This document shows positions 24,315 to 33,323 of a stretch of DNA of 34,080 bases, piece after piece. The position numbers were made by a program, and so were the translations under genes. The notes under the pieces are model-generated. The model worked only from the letters and a program-made list of their open reading frames with translations, was not told where the DNA came from and did no database searches. Position 1 is the first letter of the stretch; every line of letters begins with the position of its first letter. Location of the stretch: positions 1 through 34,080 of the forward strand of contig CAKZJW010000022.1 of assembly GCA_937120495.1 (NCBI GenBank). The letters are read 5' to 3'. Source of the stretch: an uncultured Oligoflexia bacterium. Its GTDB lineage: Bacteria > Bdellovibrionota > Bacteriovoracia > Bacteriovoracales > Bacteriovoracaceae.

Positions 24315-26048
24315 ATGGCCGTTTACAAATCAGACCAACAAGACATTTTATTTAACCTTTTAGATGTTCTAAATATTACTGAACACGAAGAGTATGGTTT
24401 TGATGAATCTTCGGTAAAAGAAATTCTAGGCGAATTTGATAAATTTGTTGAAAATGAAATTTATCCAACAAGACAAAAGTCTGATGTTGAAGGCGTAAAG
24501 CTAACAGATGATGGAGTTATTGTTCCCGAATACTTTAAAGACCTTAACAAAAAGTTTTATGAAATGGGTTGGTTTGCTCTTGGACAACCAGAAGAGATTG
24601 GTGGATCTCCTGTTCCAGAAGCTTTAAGCACAGCTTGCCTTTCTTTATCAGCAGCTGCGAACTGTGGTTGGTCAATGTATCCAGGTCTAACAAAGGGTGC
24701 ATTAAGTGTTATGCGTTTAGTTGGAGATGATTATGTAAAGAACACTTATATAGAACCTATAATGAACGGTACTTGGGGCGGGACAATGTGCCTGACTGAA
24801 GCTGGTGCTGGAAGTGATGTTGGTAATTTAAATACTACAGCGAAGCCAATGGATTCGAAAGAAGGTTGGTGGAAGATAAAAGGAACAAAGATCTTTATCT
24901 CTAGTGGGGAGAGTGATCTTTATGAAAATAATATTCATCTTGTTCTTGCTAGAACACCAGAGGGAAAACCTGGACCAAAAGGAATCTCACTATTTGTTGT
25001 TCCTCGTTTTAGAGTAAACGCTGATGGGTCACTTGGAGAGTCAAATGATGTAAGATGTTCTGGGATTGAACATAAAATGGGGATCCACGCTAGTGCAACT
25101 TGTGTGATGAACTTTGGTGATAATAATGAATGTGAAGGTTATCTAATTGGTGAAGAATTTGATGGAATGAAAAATATGTTCATCATGATGAATCAAGCAA
25201 GACTAGATGTTGGTGTTCAAGGTGAGTCTCAAGCAAATCTTGCGTATGAGCTTACAAAGCAATATGTTCAAGAGAGAACACAATTTAGAACTGAAATCAT
25301 TAATCTTCCAGATGTTAAAAGAATGATTTTAAAAATGAGGGCCATGTCTAGAGGACTAAGATCACTTACTCTTTATACGGCAAACCTTTTTGATAAAGCT
25401 CATAAAGATGAAAAGTATAATAGTATCATTGGGCTTCTTGTTCCAATCTGTAAGTCTTTTGGTTCTGACCAAGGTTTTAATGTTGCTGTTGATGCGATTC
25501 AGTGTCACGGTGGTTATGGATTTTGTACAGAGTATGGAATTGAGCAATTTGCTAGAGACACAAAGATTGCTTCATTATATGAAGGAACAAATGGAATTCA
25601 AGCAATTGACCTTGTAACAAGAAAAATTTTAAAAGATAAAGGTGCAGCACTTAGAGAATTATCTGAAGACATCTTTAAAACTTCTAATAAACTCTCTGAT
25701 GAATTCTCTTTTGAAAGAGGTGTTTTCTCTAAAGCTCTTGCAGCAGCCCAAGAGGCAATGGGATTCATTGGAAAGAAAGCCAAAGCTGGAGAGATGAATA
25801 TTGTTCTTCAAAACTGTATGGACTTTTTAAACTTATCTTCACATATCGTTGTTGCTTGGAGACTTATGGAGTCGGCTTGGATTGCTGATGAAAAAATGGA
25901 GTCAGCTCAGTCTGATGCAGAGAAAGAATACCTTGAAAGTAAAATTGTCGACTTTAAAATTTATTGTTCTCACTATTTAGTGCAGTCAATTGCTCTGGCA
26001 AAGACGATAACTTCGCTAGATCAGGACATCACAAAATACAAAGTATAA
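24315..26048 (+). CDS. Acyl-CoA dehydrogenase, long FadE-type
   Basis: A flavoenzyme that introduces the first double bond in fatty acyl-CoA beta-oxidation. The 577 residues exceed the 380 of classical forms because of an extra C-terminal helical domain, as in long bacterial homologues. Visible signatures are CLTEAGAGSDVGN near residue 160 (FAD/substrate loop), and HGGYGFCTEYGIEQFARD followed by SLYEGTNGIQAIDL, where Glu423 is the expected catalytic base. GGAGAG precedes the ATG. It lies alone between two promoters. Chain-length preference cannot be read from the sequence. Confidence 0.93.
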   Translation: MAVYKSDQQDILFNLLDVLNITEHEEYGFDESSVKEILGEFDKFVENEIYPTRQKSDVEGVKLTDDGVIVPEYFKDLNKKFYEMGWFALGQPEEIGGSPVPEALSTACLSLSAAANCGWSMYPGLTKGALSVMRLVGDDYVKNTYIEPIMNGTWGGTMCLTEAGAGSDVGNLNTTAKPMDSKEGWWKIKGTKIFISSGESDLYENNIHLVLARTPEGKPGPKGISLFVVPRFRVNADGSLGESNDVRCSGIEHKMGIHASATCVMNFGDNNECEGYLIGEEFDGMKNMFIMMNQARLDVGVQGESQANLAYELTKQYVQERTQFRTEIINLPDVKRMILKMRAMSRGLRSLTLYTANLFDKAHKDEKYNSIIGLLVPICKSFGSDQGFNVAVDAIQCHGGYGFCTEYGIEQFARDTKIASLYEGTNGIQAIDLVTRKILKDKGAALRELSEDIFKTSNKLSDEFSFERGVFSKALAAAQEAMGFIGKKAKAGEMNIVLQNCMDFLNLSSHIVVAWRLMESAWIADEKMESAQSDAEKEYLESKIVDFKIYCSHYLVQSIALAKTITSLDQDITKYKV

Positions 26049-26058
26049 AAATTCATCC

Positions 26059-26087
26059 TTAATAAAATCTTAAAAAGATGCTAAAAT
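26059..26087 (+). promoter_or_regulatory. Probable housekeeping promoter before the nuclease-like gene
   Basis: TTAATA (26059-26064), 17 bases, TAAAAT (26082-26087): 4 of 6 and 5 of 6 matches. Initiation near 26094 would give a 30-base leader with GAGG before the TTG start. Confidence 0.4.
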
Positions 26088-26123
26088 ACAGGGGTATTTA
26101 ATTTAAACTATATTGAGGCATCT

Positions 26124-26954
26124 TTGAAAAATTTAATCATTGAGAAAGCGAAAAATTTTTCTTCGCAATCTCACGGCAGTTCAGACTTCTGGAAAGAAGA
26201 AGTCTTTGTTCGAGGTGAGAATGATGAAGAGTATGTTCCGCTTGCGTATTTACAAAAAGAAAATCCAGAAATTACTTCTTCTGAAGACCTACAAAAAAAA
26301 GGCTATGTTTATAGTTCTTTAAATTTTTTAGAATTAAAGAACTTTGAAGTTTGGTATGAAAAACAATTTAACAAAAAACTATCTCAAAAAAATAAAAAAT
26401 TAATTGGGATCGTTCACCTTCCAGATACGGAAGATATTTTTAAAGCCGTAGAAATTGTAAACCAAGTTTATCAAATCCTAAAAGATCATAAAGTTTTAGT
26501 TAATGGTAAGAATCTTCCAATCCAACTGGGTGAGTGGTACGCAAAAACAATTCTTGGATTAAAGCAAATAAAATCATCTTCTCAAAGAGGCTTTGATTTC
26601 TTTTCCCATGAAGGAAAAAAAGTAGAAGTGAAAATTCACTGGCAAGATGTTACAAGCCAAAAAGGTGTAAAACTTAAAAAGTCCCTTGTGGATATGAGTG
26701 ACTATACGGTCATTATGTATGTTGCAAAGAATTTTATGGTTAGAGATATTCTTTTACTTGATTCTGACTTTGTTATTAGAAAGTTTGGAGGAAAGGGGCA
26801 TACAATTTTCTTAAAAGATTCAGATGTTCTAAGTTACTTCTTTAGTCGTTCGGATAAGCATTATGGAAAGATCGTAAATAAAAAAGCTCTTCTTCAATTT
26901 GCGAGTCCAAAACTTGCAATGAAAATTGATGAAAAGCTTAGTGCTGAAAAATAA
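26124..26954 (+). CDS. Predicted PD-(D/E)XK nuclease-fold protein
   Basis: A 276-residue cytoplasmic protein beginning at TTG, supported by GAGG six bases upstream. The central part fits the restriction-endonuclease fold: a helix with Glu137 (QLGEWYAKTILG), then Asp158 (RGFDFFS) and Glu168-x-Lys170 (KKVEVKIHW). The D-x9-E-x-K spacing on two strands after a Glu-bearing helix is the classic catalytic layout. The N-terminal 130 residues and last 80 show no known domain. It is not beside a methyltransferase for DNA, so a restriction system is not supported; repair or defence are possible. It ends one base from the convergent RNA methyltransferase gene. Confidence 0.7.
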   Translation: MKNLIIEKAKNFSSQSHGSSDFWKEEVFVRGENDEEYVPLAYLQKENPEITSSEDLQKKGYVYSSLNFLELKNFEVWYEKQFNKKLSQKNKKLIGIVHLPDTEDIFKAVEIVNQVYQILKDHKVLVNGKNLPIQLGEWYAKTILGLKQIKSSSQRGFDFFSHEGKKVEVKIHWQDVTSQKGVKLKKSLVDMSDYTVIMYVAKNFMVRDILLLDSDFVIRKFGGKGHTIFLKDSDVLSYFFSRSDKHYGKIVNKKALLQFASPKLAMKIDEKLSAEK

Positions 26955-26955
26955 C

Positions 26956-28206
26956 TTAAAAAAGTTTGTATTCAGCAAGACGCGATTCTATATTCCCGTT
27001 ATATAAAATAGTCTTTTTACTTGTTCGAAGTGAAATCTTCTTCAATAGAGGCATATTTCCTGTGAAAATATAGGCGTTGAAATTTTTAAAATTATTTTTA
27101 AGATTTTCCCCTAGTTCATAATATAGTCTTTCAAGATCATCTCCCTCACCAAGTCTTTCCCCGTAAGGAGGATTGGCAATAAAGATTCCACCATCATCAA
27201 ACTTTGTAACCTGAGTGATATCTTCATTTTCAAAAGTGAGTCCACTCTCAAGGCCCGCAACTTCAAGATTGTAGCTTGCAATATCTAGGGCACCATTATC
27301 AGTATCATAACCAAAGATGCTTCCTGGTTTTAAGTTTGATAATGCAGTTTCAGAAATTTTAATTGTTTCTTGAATTAGCTTTTCTGTATTCTCTTTTAAG
27401 TATTTATCTTTAGTGTAGTAATTATGCTTTAAGAATGCCCATGGAAGATCATCGCCGTATTCTTTGTGGTTTTGAAGATGAATATAAGAAGAAGGTATTT
27501 TCCATTTTATTAAAGCAGCTTCTGCCAAAAATGTTCCCGATCCACACATTCCATCCACAAGTGTTTGTGATCCATCATATCCAGCAAGTCTTAGGATTCC
27601 ATTCGCTAAATTTTCACGAAGAGGTGCCGAGAATGATTTTACTCTATAACCTCTATTACTTATGGCCACGCCACACATATCAATTAGGATTGTTACTTCT
27701 TCTTTTTGAGAGTGAGGATTATCGTTTGGCTCAACTCGCATTAAGAAACTCATATCAGGTAAAACCTTATCAACATAAGGTCTTTCTTTCGTATCTTCTC
27801 TAAATCTATCAGCGATAGCATCTTTTAATTGGTGTCCAAGAAACATGCTGTTTTCAAATTTACTTCTTTTAGTACCTTGCTTAGACTTTCCTTGAATAAC
27901 ACTTATTTTGAAAGTTTGTTCAAGATCAAAAATACCTTTCCACTTAATTTCTTTGGCATTGTAGTAGATATCTTTTTCATTTTTTATTTCAAAGCCAAAA
28001 GCTTTTTTATAAATACGACTTGCAATTGTTGAATATAAAATTCCCTTGATTGCGGCTTCTGGATAGGACTTAAAGTGAACTCCACCTTTAGTTGTCTCGG
28101 TCTCTTTGGCCCCAAACTCTTTGAGTTCAGTTTCAAGTAGGGCTTCTAGTCCAGTTGGACAAGATGCAAAAAATTCATTTTTGTACTTCTTTGTGGTGCT
28201 TCTCAT
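26956..28206 (-). CDS. RlmL/TrmN-type RNA methyltransferase (THUMP plus methylase)
   Basis: A 416-residue SAM-dependent methyltransferase for guanine N2 in RNA, closest in layout to the N-terminal half of RlmL, which modifies 23S rRNA. The THUMP RNA-binding region covers about residues 10-165 (EFFASCPTGLEALLETEL). The methylase domain has the SAM loop LVDGMCGSGTFLAEAAL and the catalytic IANPPYGERLG. The E. coli protein is a fusion with RlmK; that second domain is absent here. The start is ATG 28206, with GAGGA seven bases upstream; a frame-open extension of 15 codons has no such site. It diverges from ahcY, which recycles the SAH product of such enzymes. Confidence 0.9.
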   Translation of the reverse strand: MRSTTKKYKNEFFASCPTGLEALLETELKEFGAKETETTKGGVHFKSYPEAAIKGILYSTIASRIYKKAFGFEIKNEKDIYYNAKEIKWKGIFDLEQTFKISVIQGKSKQGTKRSKFENSMFLGHQLKDAIADRFREDTKERPYVDKVLPDMSFLMRVEPNDNPHSQKEEVTILIDMCGVAISNRGYRVKSFSAPLRENLANGILRLAGYDGSQTLVDGMCGSGTFLAEAALIKWKIPSSYIHLQNHKEYGDDLPWAFLKHNYYTKDKYLKENTEKLIQETIKISETALSNLKPGSIFGYDTDNGALDIASYNLEVAGLESGLTFENEDITQVTKFDDGGIFIANPPYGERLGEGDDLERLYYELGENLKNNFKNFNAYIFTGNMPLLKKISLRTSKKTILYNGNIESRLAEYKLF

Positions 28207-28290
28207 AGTAAATCCTCGAAATTTAGAGGGTTTTAACTTTTTGCATAGCATTTGTCTTTATAATTTATACTTTTTACATCTTTTTAAGCA

Positions 28291-28319
28291 TTTACGTTCT
28301 AGGGCTAAATGGCTATTAT
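28291..28319 (+). promoter_or_regulatory. Probable ahcY promoter
   Basis: TTTACG (28291-28296), 17 bases, TATTAT (28314-28319): 4 of 6 and 5 of 6 matches to the housekeeping consensus. Initiation near 28326 leaves a leader of about 33 bases, too short for a SAH riboswitch. Confidence 0.5.
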
Positions 28320-28358
28320 GTGCCAAATTATCAATCATTCGACAAAGTGAGGACAACT

Positions 28359-29657
28359 ATGTCTACGAATTACAAAGTAAAAGACATCGCCCTAGCAGAC
28401 TGGGGAAGAAAAGAAATTAGATTAGCTGAAGCAGAGATGCCAGGACTAATGGCCATTCGTAAAGAATATGGGCCTTCAAAGCCACTTAAAGGTGCAAATA
28501 TCGCTGGTTGTCTACATATGACAATACAAACAGCAGTTTTAATCGAGACTCTAATTGAACTTGGAGCTGATGTAACATGGTCTTCATGCAATATCTTCTC
28601 AACTCAAGATCAAGCGGCAGCGGCAATTGCAGCAGCTGGAATTCCTGTATATGCATGGAAGGGAATGAATGAGGAAGAGTTTGACTGGTGTATCGAGCAA
28701 ACACTAAATAACTTTAAAGACGGTAAGCCTCTTAATATGATCCTAGATGATGGTGGAGATTTAACGAATATGGTTATTGATAGATTTCCTCAGTACGTTG
28801 ATGGTATCAAAGGTCTATCTGAAGAGACAACTACAGGTGTTCATAGACTTTATGAAAGAGTTAAAAATGGTAAACTTCCAATGCCAGCGATCAATGTAAA
28901 TGATTCAGTAACTAAATCTAAATTTGATAATAAATATGGATGTAAAGAATCATGTGTTGATGCAATCAGACGTGCAACAGATGTAATGATTGCAGGTAAA
29001 GTTGCTATCGTTTGTGGTTATGGTGATGTTGGTAAAGGTTCAGCGGCTTCTTTGGCTGGCTCTGGAGCAAGAGTAATCGTAACTGAAATCGATCCAATCT
29101 GTGCTCTTCAAGCAGCAATGGATGGTTTTGAAGTTAAGAAACTTGAAACAGTAATTGGTGAAGGTGATATCTTCGTTACAACAACTGGAAACAAAGACAT
29201 TATTCAAGGTAGACACTTTGAAGCGATGAAAGATAAAGCGATTGTTTGTAATATCGGTCACTTTGATAACGAAATCGATATGGCTTGGTTAAATGGAAAG
29301 TACGGTGAATCTAAAGTTGAAATTAAACCTCAGGTTGATCTTTATAACGTAAATGGTAACGATATTATCATTCTTGCTGAAGGAAGATTAGTTAACCTTG
29401 GTTGTGCAACTGGACACCCTTCTTTTGTAATGAGTAATTCATTTTGTAACCAAACATTAGCTCAACTTGAGCTATGGCAAAATACTGATAAATACGAGAA
29501 TAACGTTTATATGCTGCCTAAGCATCTTGATGAAAAAGTTGCAAGACTTCACCTTTCTAAGATTGGCGTTGAGCTTACAGAGTTAAGAAATGATCAAGCA
29601 GAGTATATTGATGTAAAAGTAGAAGGTCCTTATAAGCCAGAGCACTACCGTTACTAA
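28359..29657 (+). CDS. ahcY: S-adenosylhomocysteinase
   Basis: Hydrolyses S-adenosylhomocysteine, the product of SAM-dependent methylation, to adenosine and homocysteine, using bound NAD. From ATG 28359 it has 432 residues, the normal length. Clear signatures are DWGRKEI near the start, LDDGGDLT, the NAD-binding [11 protein letters not shown] around residues 215-228, [10 protein letters not shown], and the conserved C-terminus KPEHYRY. GAGGA lies five bases before the ATG, favouring it over an upstream in-frame ATG at 28320. It forms a single-gene unit with a promoter and terminator. Confidence 0.97.
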   Translation: MSTNYKVKDIALADWGRKEIRLAEAEMPGLMAIRKEYGPSKPLKGANIAGCLHMTIQTAVLIETLIELGADVTWSSCNIFSTQDQAAAAIAAAGIPVYAWKGMNEEEFDWCIEQTLNNFKDGKPLNMILDDGGDLTNMVIDRFPQYVDGIKGLSEETTTGVHRLYERVKNGKLPMPAINVNDSVTKSKFDNKYGCKESCVDAIRRATDVMIAGKVAIVCGYGDVGKGSAASLAGSGARVIVTEIDPICALQAAMDGFEVKKLETVIGEGDIFVTTTGNKDIIQGRHFEAMKDKAIVCNIGHFDNEIDMAWLNGKYGESKVEIKPQVDLYNVNGNDIIILAEGRLVNLGCATGHPSFVMSNSFCNQTLAQLELWQNTDKYENNVYMLPKHLDEKVARLHLSKIGVELTELRNDQAEYIDVKVEGPYKPEHYRY

Positions 29658-29687
29658 GAAGTACAAAATTTTTATATAATAATAATG

Positions 29688-29714
29688 AAGCCTCCAAAAA
29701 TGGGGGCTTTTTTA
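29688..29714 (+). terminator. Intrinsic terminator of ahcY
   Basis: AAGCCTCC and GGGGGCTT pair with one G-T wobble around an AAAAAT loop, followed by a run of T. Confidence 0.8.
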
Positions 29715-29758
29715 TTGTAAAAATTGATAAAATTATTTGAATCGGTTAGGTTAGAGAT

Positions 29759-30184
29759 ATGAAAAAGATATACTTAGCATGCGATCATGCAGCATTTAAT
29801 GAAAAAAATGAAATCCTAAAATACCTAAGTGATAAGTTTGAGGTTGTTGACCTTGGAACAAACACTGCTGAGAGTGTGAACTATCCAGATTTTGGACATA
29901 GCCTTGCGATTGAAGTTTTAAAAAATGAAGCGATAGGTATTGCACTTTGTGGTTCAGGAATAGGGATTTCTATTGCAGTTAATAGACATAAAGGAATAAG
30001 AGGAGCACTTTGCAGAGATAAAGAAGATGCAAAAATGTGCAAGCTTCACAATAATGCAAATATTCTTTGCCTTGGAGCTAGACGAAACTCTCTTTCTGAG
30101 CTTTTGGCCATGGTAGATGTTTGGCTTGAAACTGAGTTTGAAGGTGGACGTCATGAAACACGAACTAAGCTTTTAGATAACTGA
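29759..30184 (+). CDS. rpiB: Ribose-5-phosphate isomerase B
   Basis: Interconverts ribulose 5-phosphate and ribose 5-phosphate in the pentose phosphate pathway. The 141 residues are typical. Active-site residues are visible: Asp9-His10 (ACDHAAF), Cys64 in the phosphate loop LCGSGIGISI, His97 (KLHNNANIL), and the C-terminal arginines of GGRHETR. A weak purine-rich AGAG precedes the ATG. The aldo/keto reductase gene starts seven bases after the stop, so both are likely in one mRNA. Confidence 0.95.
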   Translation: MKKIYLACDHAAFNEKNEILKYLSDKFEVVDLGTNTAESVNYPDFGHSLAIEVLKNEAIGIALCGSGIGISIAVNRHKGIRGALCRDKEDAKMCKLHNNANILCLGARRNSLSELLAMVDVWLETEFEGGRHETRTKLLDN

Positions 30185-30191
30185 GGGTAAG

Positions 30192-31439
30192 ATGGCAAAA
30201 CTTGGATTTGGTGGATATAGAATTAGTGTTAAGTCACAAGAGCATCGAGAGGCATTAGAGCTTGCTGTTGAAGATGGATGTGAAATTATTGATACTTCGA
30301 GTAATTACACTGATGGAGACTCAGAAAGACTTATTGGTGAAGTATTAGAAAAATCAAATAAGAACCCTCTTTTAATTTCAAAAGTTGGATATATTCAAGG
30401 AACGAACCTTGAAACTTTAGATGATGTGTTAACAGAAAAAATAGGAGATGATCTTGTCGTTATTAACGAGGGATTAAAGCATTCAATTCATCCAGCTTTT
30501 ATTGAGGATCAATTAAAAAGGTCCCTTGAAAGATTAGGCGTTGAGAGTATTGATGTTTATCTTCTTCATAATCCCGAATATTATTTAAAGACTGAGAAAT
30601 CAAATAAGAAAGAATATTACTCTCGAATTGAAAAAGCTTTTGTATTTCTAGAGAAAATGGTCCGAGATGGAAAAATTAAATCTTATGGAATAAGCTCTAA
30701 TACCTTTGTTGATCCTAAAGAAGATCATGAATCAACTGACCTTCAAAAGATAATAGAGTTAACTCAAAAAAATAAGTTAACGGGCTTTAAATATATTCAG
30801 TTCCCACTGAACCTACTAGAGCTTGGAGCTCTTCAAAGACAATTTGATGGAGATCATTTAATTGAGCTTGCTCAAAAAGAAAATATTAAAACGATTATTA
30901 ATAGACCGCTAAATGCATTTACTGAGCAAGGCTTATTGAGACTTGCAAATTACCGTGTAGATAAAAAGCTAACAGATGAATATGCAGAAGAGTTATTTGT
31001 AGAGAATACAAAGTCACTTGTTGAACTGTGGGAAAAGAATAAAGAAGAAGGTGATGAGGGGCTTTTTGAAATCCCTCTATTTAGGCAAATTAGCACAATT
31101 TGGTATAAACAAAACTCTACAGATGCTGTAGATCAAATTTTTTATTCTCATTTCTTTCCTTTTATTGCATCAATCTGGGGGAGTGATTTAACAAAAGAAG
31201 AATCAGAACCCTTCTATGAGTTGTTTGAAACAGCTTATAGTTATGTGCATAAGAATATGAATAAAAGAGCTGACCAGTTCAAGCAAACTGCAATCAACCA
31301 AGGTCTTCTTTTTGAAAGTGAAAAGAATCTTGAATGTATGGCCATTGAGAAATACTTCTCATTTGGCGTTGATATTGTTCTCGTAGGGATGAGAAAGAAA
31401 ACTTATGTGGAAAAACTAAAAGAATATTTTACTCTTTAG
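30192..31439 (+). CDS. Aldo/keto reductase with a long helical insertion
   Basis: An NADPH-dependent oxidoreductase of the AKR barrel fold; substrate unknown. The catalytic tetrad is intact: Asp34 and Tyr39 (DTSSNYTDGDSERL), Lys64 (LISKVGY) and His126 (VYLLHNP). With 415 residues it is about 100 longer than typical; the excess is a mostly helical, acidic section from about residue 250 to 390 inserted before the last barrel element (DIVLVGMRKKTYV), which in AKRs contacts the cofactor. GAGGG precedes the ATG. It follows rpiB closely, so a sugar or sugar-phosphate substrate is possible. Its last 11 bases overlap the convergent gene. Confidence 0.85.
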   Translation: MAKLGFGGYRISVKSQEHREALELAVEDGCEIIDTSSNYTDGDSERLIGEVLEKSNKNPLLISKVGYIQGTNLETLDDVLTEKIGDDLVVINEGLKHSIHPAFIEDQLKRSLERLGVESIDVYLLHNPEYYLKTEKSNKKEYYSRIEKAFVFLEKMVRDGKIKSYGISSNTFVDPKEDHESTDLQKIIELTQKNKLTGFKYIQFPLNLLELGALQRQFDGDHLIELAQKENIKTIINRPLNAFTEQGLLRLANYRVDKKLTDEYAEELFVENTKSLVELWEKNKEEGDEGLFEIPLFRQISTIWYKQNSTDAVDQIFYSHFFPFIASIWGSDLTKEESEPFYELFETAYSYVHKNMNKRADQFKQTAINQGLLFESEKNLECMAIEKYFSFGVDIVLVGMRKKTYVEKLKEYFTL

Positions 31440-33126
31440 CTTCTTTAAGTTCTTTATTCATATTTTCTTGTAACTCTCGCCAACCACTAACTTTGTATCT
31501 ATACGTTATGATATCAAAAATTGGTCTCGATTTGTCCTTTGAAATCATTTTTTCCATTGCAGCTCTTTGAGCCTTACTTGAAAAATCTTGAATCTCTACA
31601 GCTTTTGCTCCACCACGAGATCTAGATCTTGAACGGGATCTTGACTTCGAATACTTAGATTTACCTCTAATTGTAGAGCCTCTAGTAAACTTCGGTTTCT
31701 TATTATAGTTTCTCTTGCTAACAGCTCTTCTTGAATAGTTTCTAGGTGAAAGACTACTTCGTACAGAAGAGGGGGCAGAGAATTCTCCTTTAGTTGTTGC
31801 AAGCTTTACTGCAGCAAATTTGGGAAGACCAGCCTCAACCATTTGTTTTGCTAAATCTTTTTGTCCCTTATTTTTAAAACTAACAGCAGTTGGTTTTATT
31901 TTCTTTAATCTCTTTTTAGTGATCGCAAGATTCTTATTTGTACCGGCTCCAAAGTTACTTCCTGTGAAGCCTGAACTGAGAGGTTTTAAAGCCTTCATTG
32001 GTAAATTCATAATTGAAGGGGAAAGACCTATTTGACGACCCACGTTTGCAAGAGTTGCTTGTACACATGTACCTCGTGCTTTACAGCTACATGAAGGATC
32101 TGGTTGTAGATTTTTTGTTATACAACTCATAGCATTTGGTGCAGCTGAGTGAAACCCTTTGGGGGTACAATACTTTGCAAAGTTTTGAGGGTCTGAACGA
32201 ACAGATGTTTCTTCATGACAAAAACAGCTTGTATTTGTATGCGGGTTACAATCTCCAGGCTGCGGAAACCCTTTTGCAAGTTCTTCGTATGCACGAGCTC
32301 TATCTTTGTGTGCACTTACTTTCTTTATATAAAAAGTTCCTAGAAGAGCAGCAGCGCTTACTTTAATAATTGCATTTGCAGACTTTGCATTAATTGTATC
32401 TGTTAACATCATAGCCGTATAACAGCCTGCTGTTGCTGTCCAACCAGCAGCTTGAAAAGTAGAAGTCTTAGCAAGATTTTTCTGAACATCTGCCATTGCA
32501 TAAAATGCTTGAGCTTGCTGAGCAGAGCTGCCTTCACTATTTTGAATATTGTCTTCAATTTGAGAATTTTGTGACTCAGAGGTTACTTTCGCAGCCATCT
32601 CTGAGAGCATTGGGATCATCCCACAATAATCTTTTTTGTTTTCTGTTTTTCTTTTGGCTCCATCAGGAAGAGCTCCGCCCTCAACTGGAGTTTGAGCACC
32701 ATCTTTTCCAAGTTTGTATGGAGTGTTATTATTTGCTTTATCTAGCCCGTAAGTTTCTTTGCCATCAGTGTATAGTTTATCTCCATTAGCGCTTTTAACG
32801 TTATGAGGTATTTGGCCAAAACCCGGAATAAGATTAAACATTGAATAGGCTTGGCTGACCATAGGCATCCACTTTTCAAGGTCTGCACCTAGGCCACCCT
32901 TAAAGGCTTCTCTACTTTCAGTACACTCTTTATTTATTTCACCAGTTTCTTCATCAACACACTTTTCCATATATTCTTTTTCAGCGAGGCCTTGATGTAT
33001 ATAACTTTCAGACTGAGCAGTCTCGGCATCAGTTAGTTCATTTGTTTGATCATAAATATAATCATCCGCAGTTTGGGCAAAACTTAAAGTCGAAAGAGAA
33101 AGTAGGAAAAGAGTAATAATTTTCAT
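31429..33126 (-). CDS. Exported protein with Cys clusters and an Arg-Ser repeat
   Basis: A 565-residue protein with a clear signal peptide (ending TLSFA/QTADDY). The first part is acidic with two cysteines (KCVDEETGEINKEC). A hydrophobic Ala-rich stretch around 220-260 could insert in a membrane. Residues about 290-355 contain dense cysteines (CFC, CSCKARGTC), probably disulphide- or metal-stabilised. Near the C-terminus is a basic region that culminates in five Ser-Arg dipeptides (about 494-504), followed by a folded-looking tail. No family recognised. AAGG lies before the ATG. The gene overlaps the convergent aldo/keto reductase by 11 bases. Confidence 0.72.
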   Translation of the reverse strand: MKIITLFLLSLSTLSFAQTADDYIYDQTNELTDAETAQSESYIHQGLAEKEYMEKCVDEETGEINKECTESREAFKGGLGADLEKWMPMVSQAYSMFNLIPGFGQIPHNVKSANGDKLYTDGKETYGLDKANNNTPYKLGKDGAQTPVEGGALPDGAKRKTENKKDYCGMIPMLSEMAAKVTSESQNSQIEDNIQNSEGSSAQQAQAFYAMADVQKNLAKTSTFQAAGWTATAGCYTAMMLTDTINAKSANAIIKVSAAALLGTFYIKKVSAHKDRARAYEELAKGFPQPGDCNPHTNTSCFCHEETSVRSDPQNFAKYCTPKGFHSAAPNAMSCITKNLQPDPSCSCKARGTCVQATLANVGRQIGLSPSIMNLPMKALKPLSSGFTGSNFGAGTNKNLAITKKRLKKIKPTAVSFKNKGQKDLAKQMVEAGLPKFAAVKLATTKGEFSAPSSVRSSLSPRNYSRRAVSKRNYNKKPKFTRGSTIRGKSKYSKSRSRSRSRSRGGAKAVEIQDFSSKAQRAAMEKMISKDKSRPIFDIITYRYKVSGWRELQENMNKELKEAKE

Positions 33127-33288
33127 AAATAGCCTTATTATTTTTTTAGTAGCTATATTTTAACATGTCGCAGATGAGATTCTAGTCGGTTAAAAAGTAA
33201 TAGTATCTCTTGGTCTAGTTATTTCAACTACTTATGATGTGTGGAGAATCCATAGCTTCGAAATAAAAGTGCAAAGAATAATTATCAA

Positions 33289-33318
33289 TTGACTGTTTTT
33301 AGTGAATTCAGCTACTTT
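33289..33318 (+). promoter_or_regulatory. Promoter-like boxes just before the DtxR-like gene
   Basis: TTGACT (33289-33294), 18 bases, TACTTT (33313-33318). The -35 match is 5 of 6, the -10 only 3 of 6. The ATG at 33324 starts five bases after the -10 box and has no Shine-Dalgarno sequence, consistent with a leaderless transcript. The AT-rich sequence around 33270-33290 could hold an operator, but no DtxR or MntR box is clear. Confidence 0.33.
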
Positions 33319-33323
33319 TAAGT

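Noticed and set aside
26124..28206. Nuclease-like gene plus methyltransferase as a restriction-modification system
   Set aside because: The methyltransferase has a THUMP domain and RlmL-type motifs, so it acts on RNA, and the two genes are convergent, not an operon.
28326..28358. Possible SAH riboswitch before ahcY
   Set aside because: The leader is only about 33 bases long and shows none of the conserved riboswitch core.
28106..28420. Plus-strand open frame of 104 codons across the methyltransferase and ahcY starts
   Set aside because: It is antisense to the start of a well supported gene and overlaps the ahcY start in another frame, with no ribosome binding site or protein character.
31612..31645. 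Short DNA repeat that might be a CRISPR-like or satellite array
   Set aside because: It is the codon run for the Ser-Arg dipeptides of the minus-strand protein; there are no spacers. No CRISPR array was seen anywhere in the window.
33186..33200. FliA-like ACCGACTA on the minus strand before the Arg-Ser protein gene
   Set aside because: Only 5 of 8 positions match and no TAAA box lies at the right distance.
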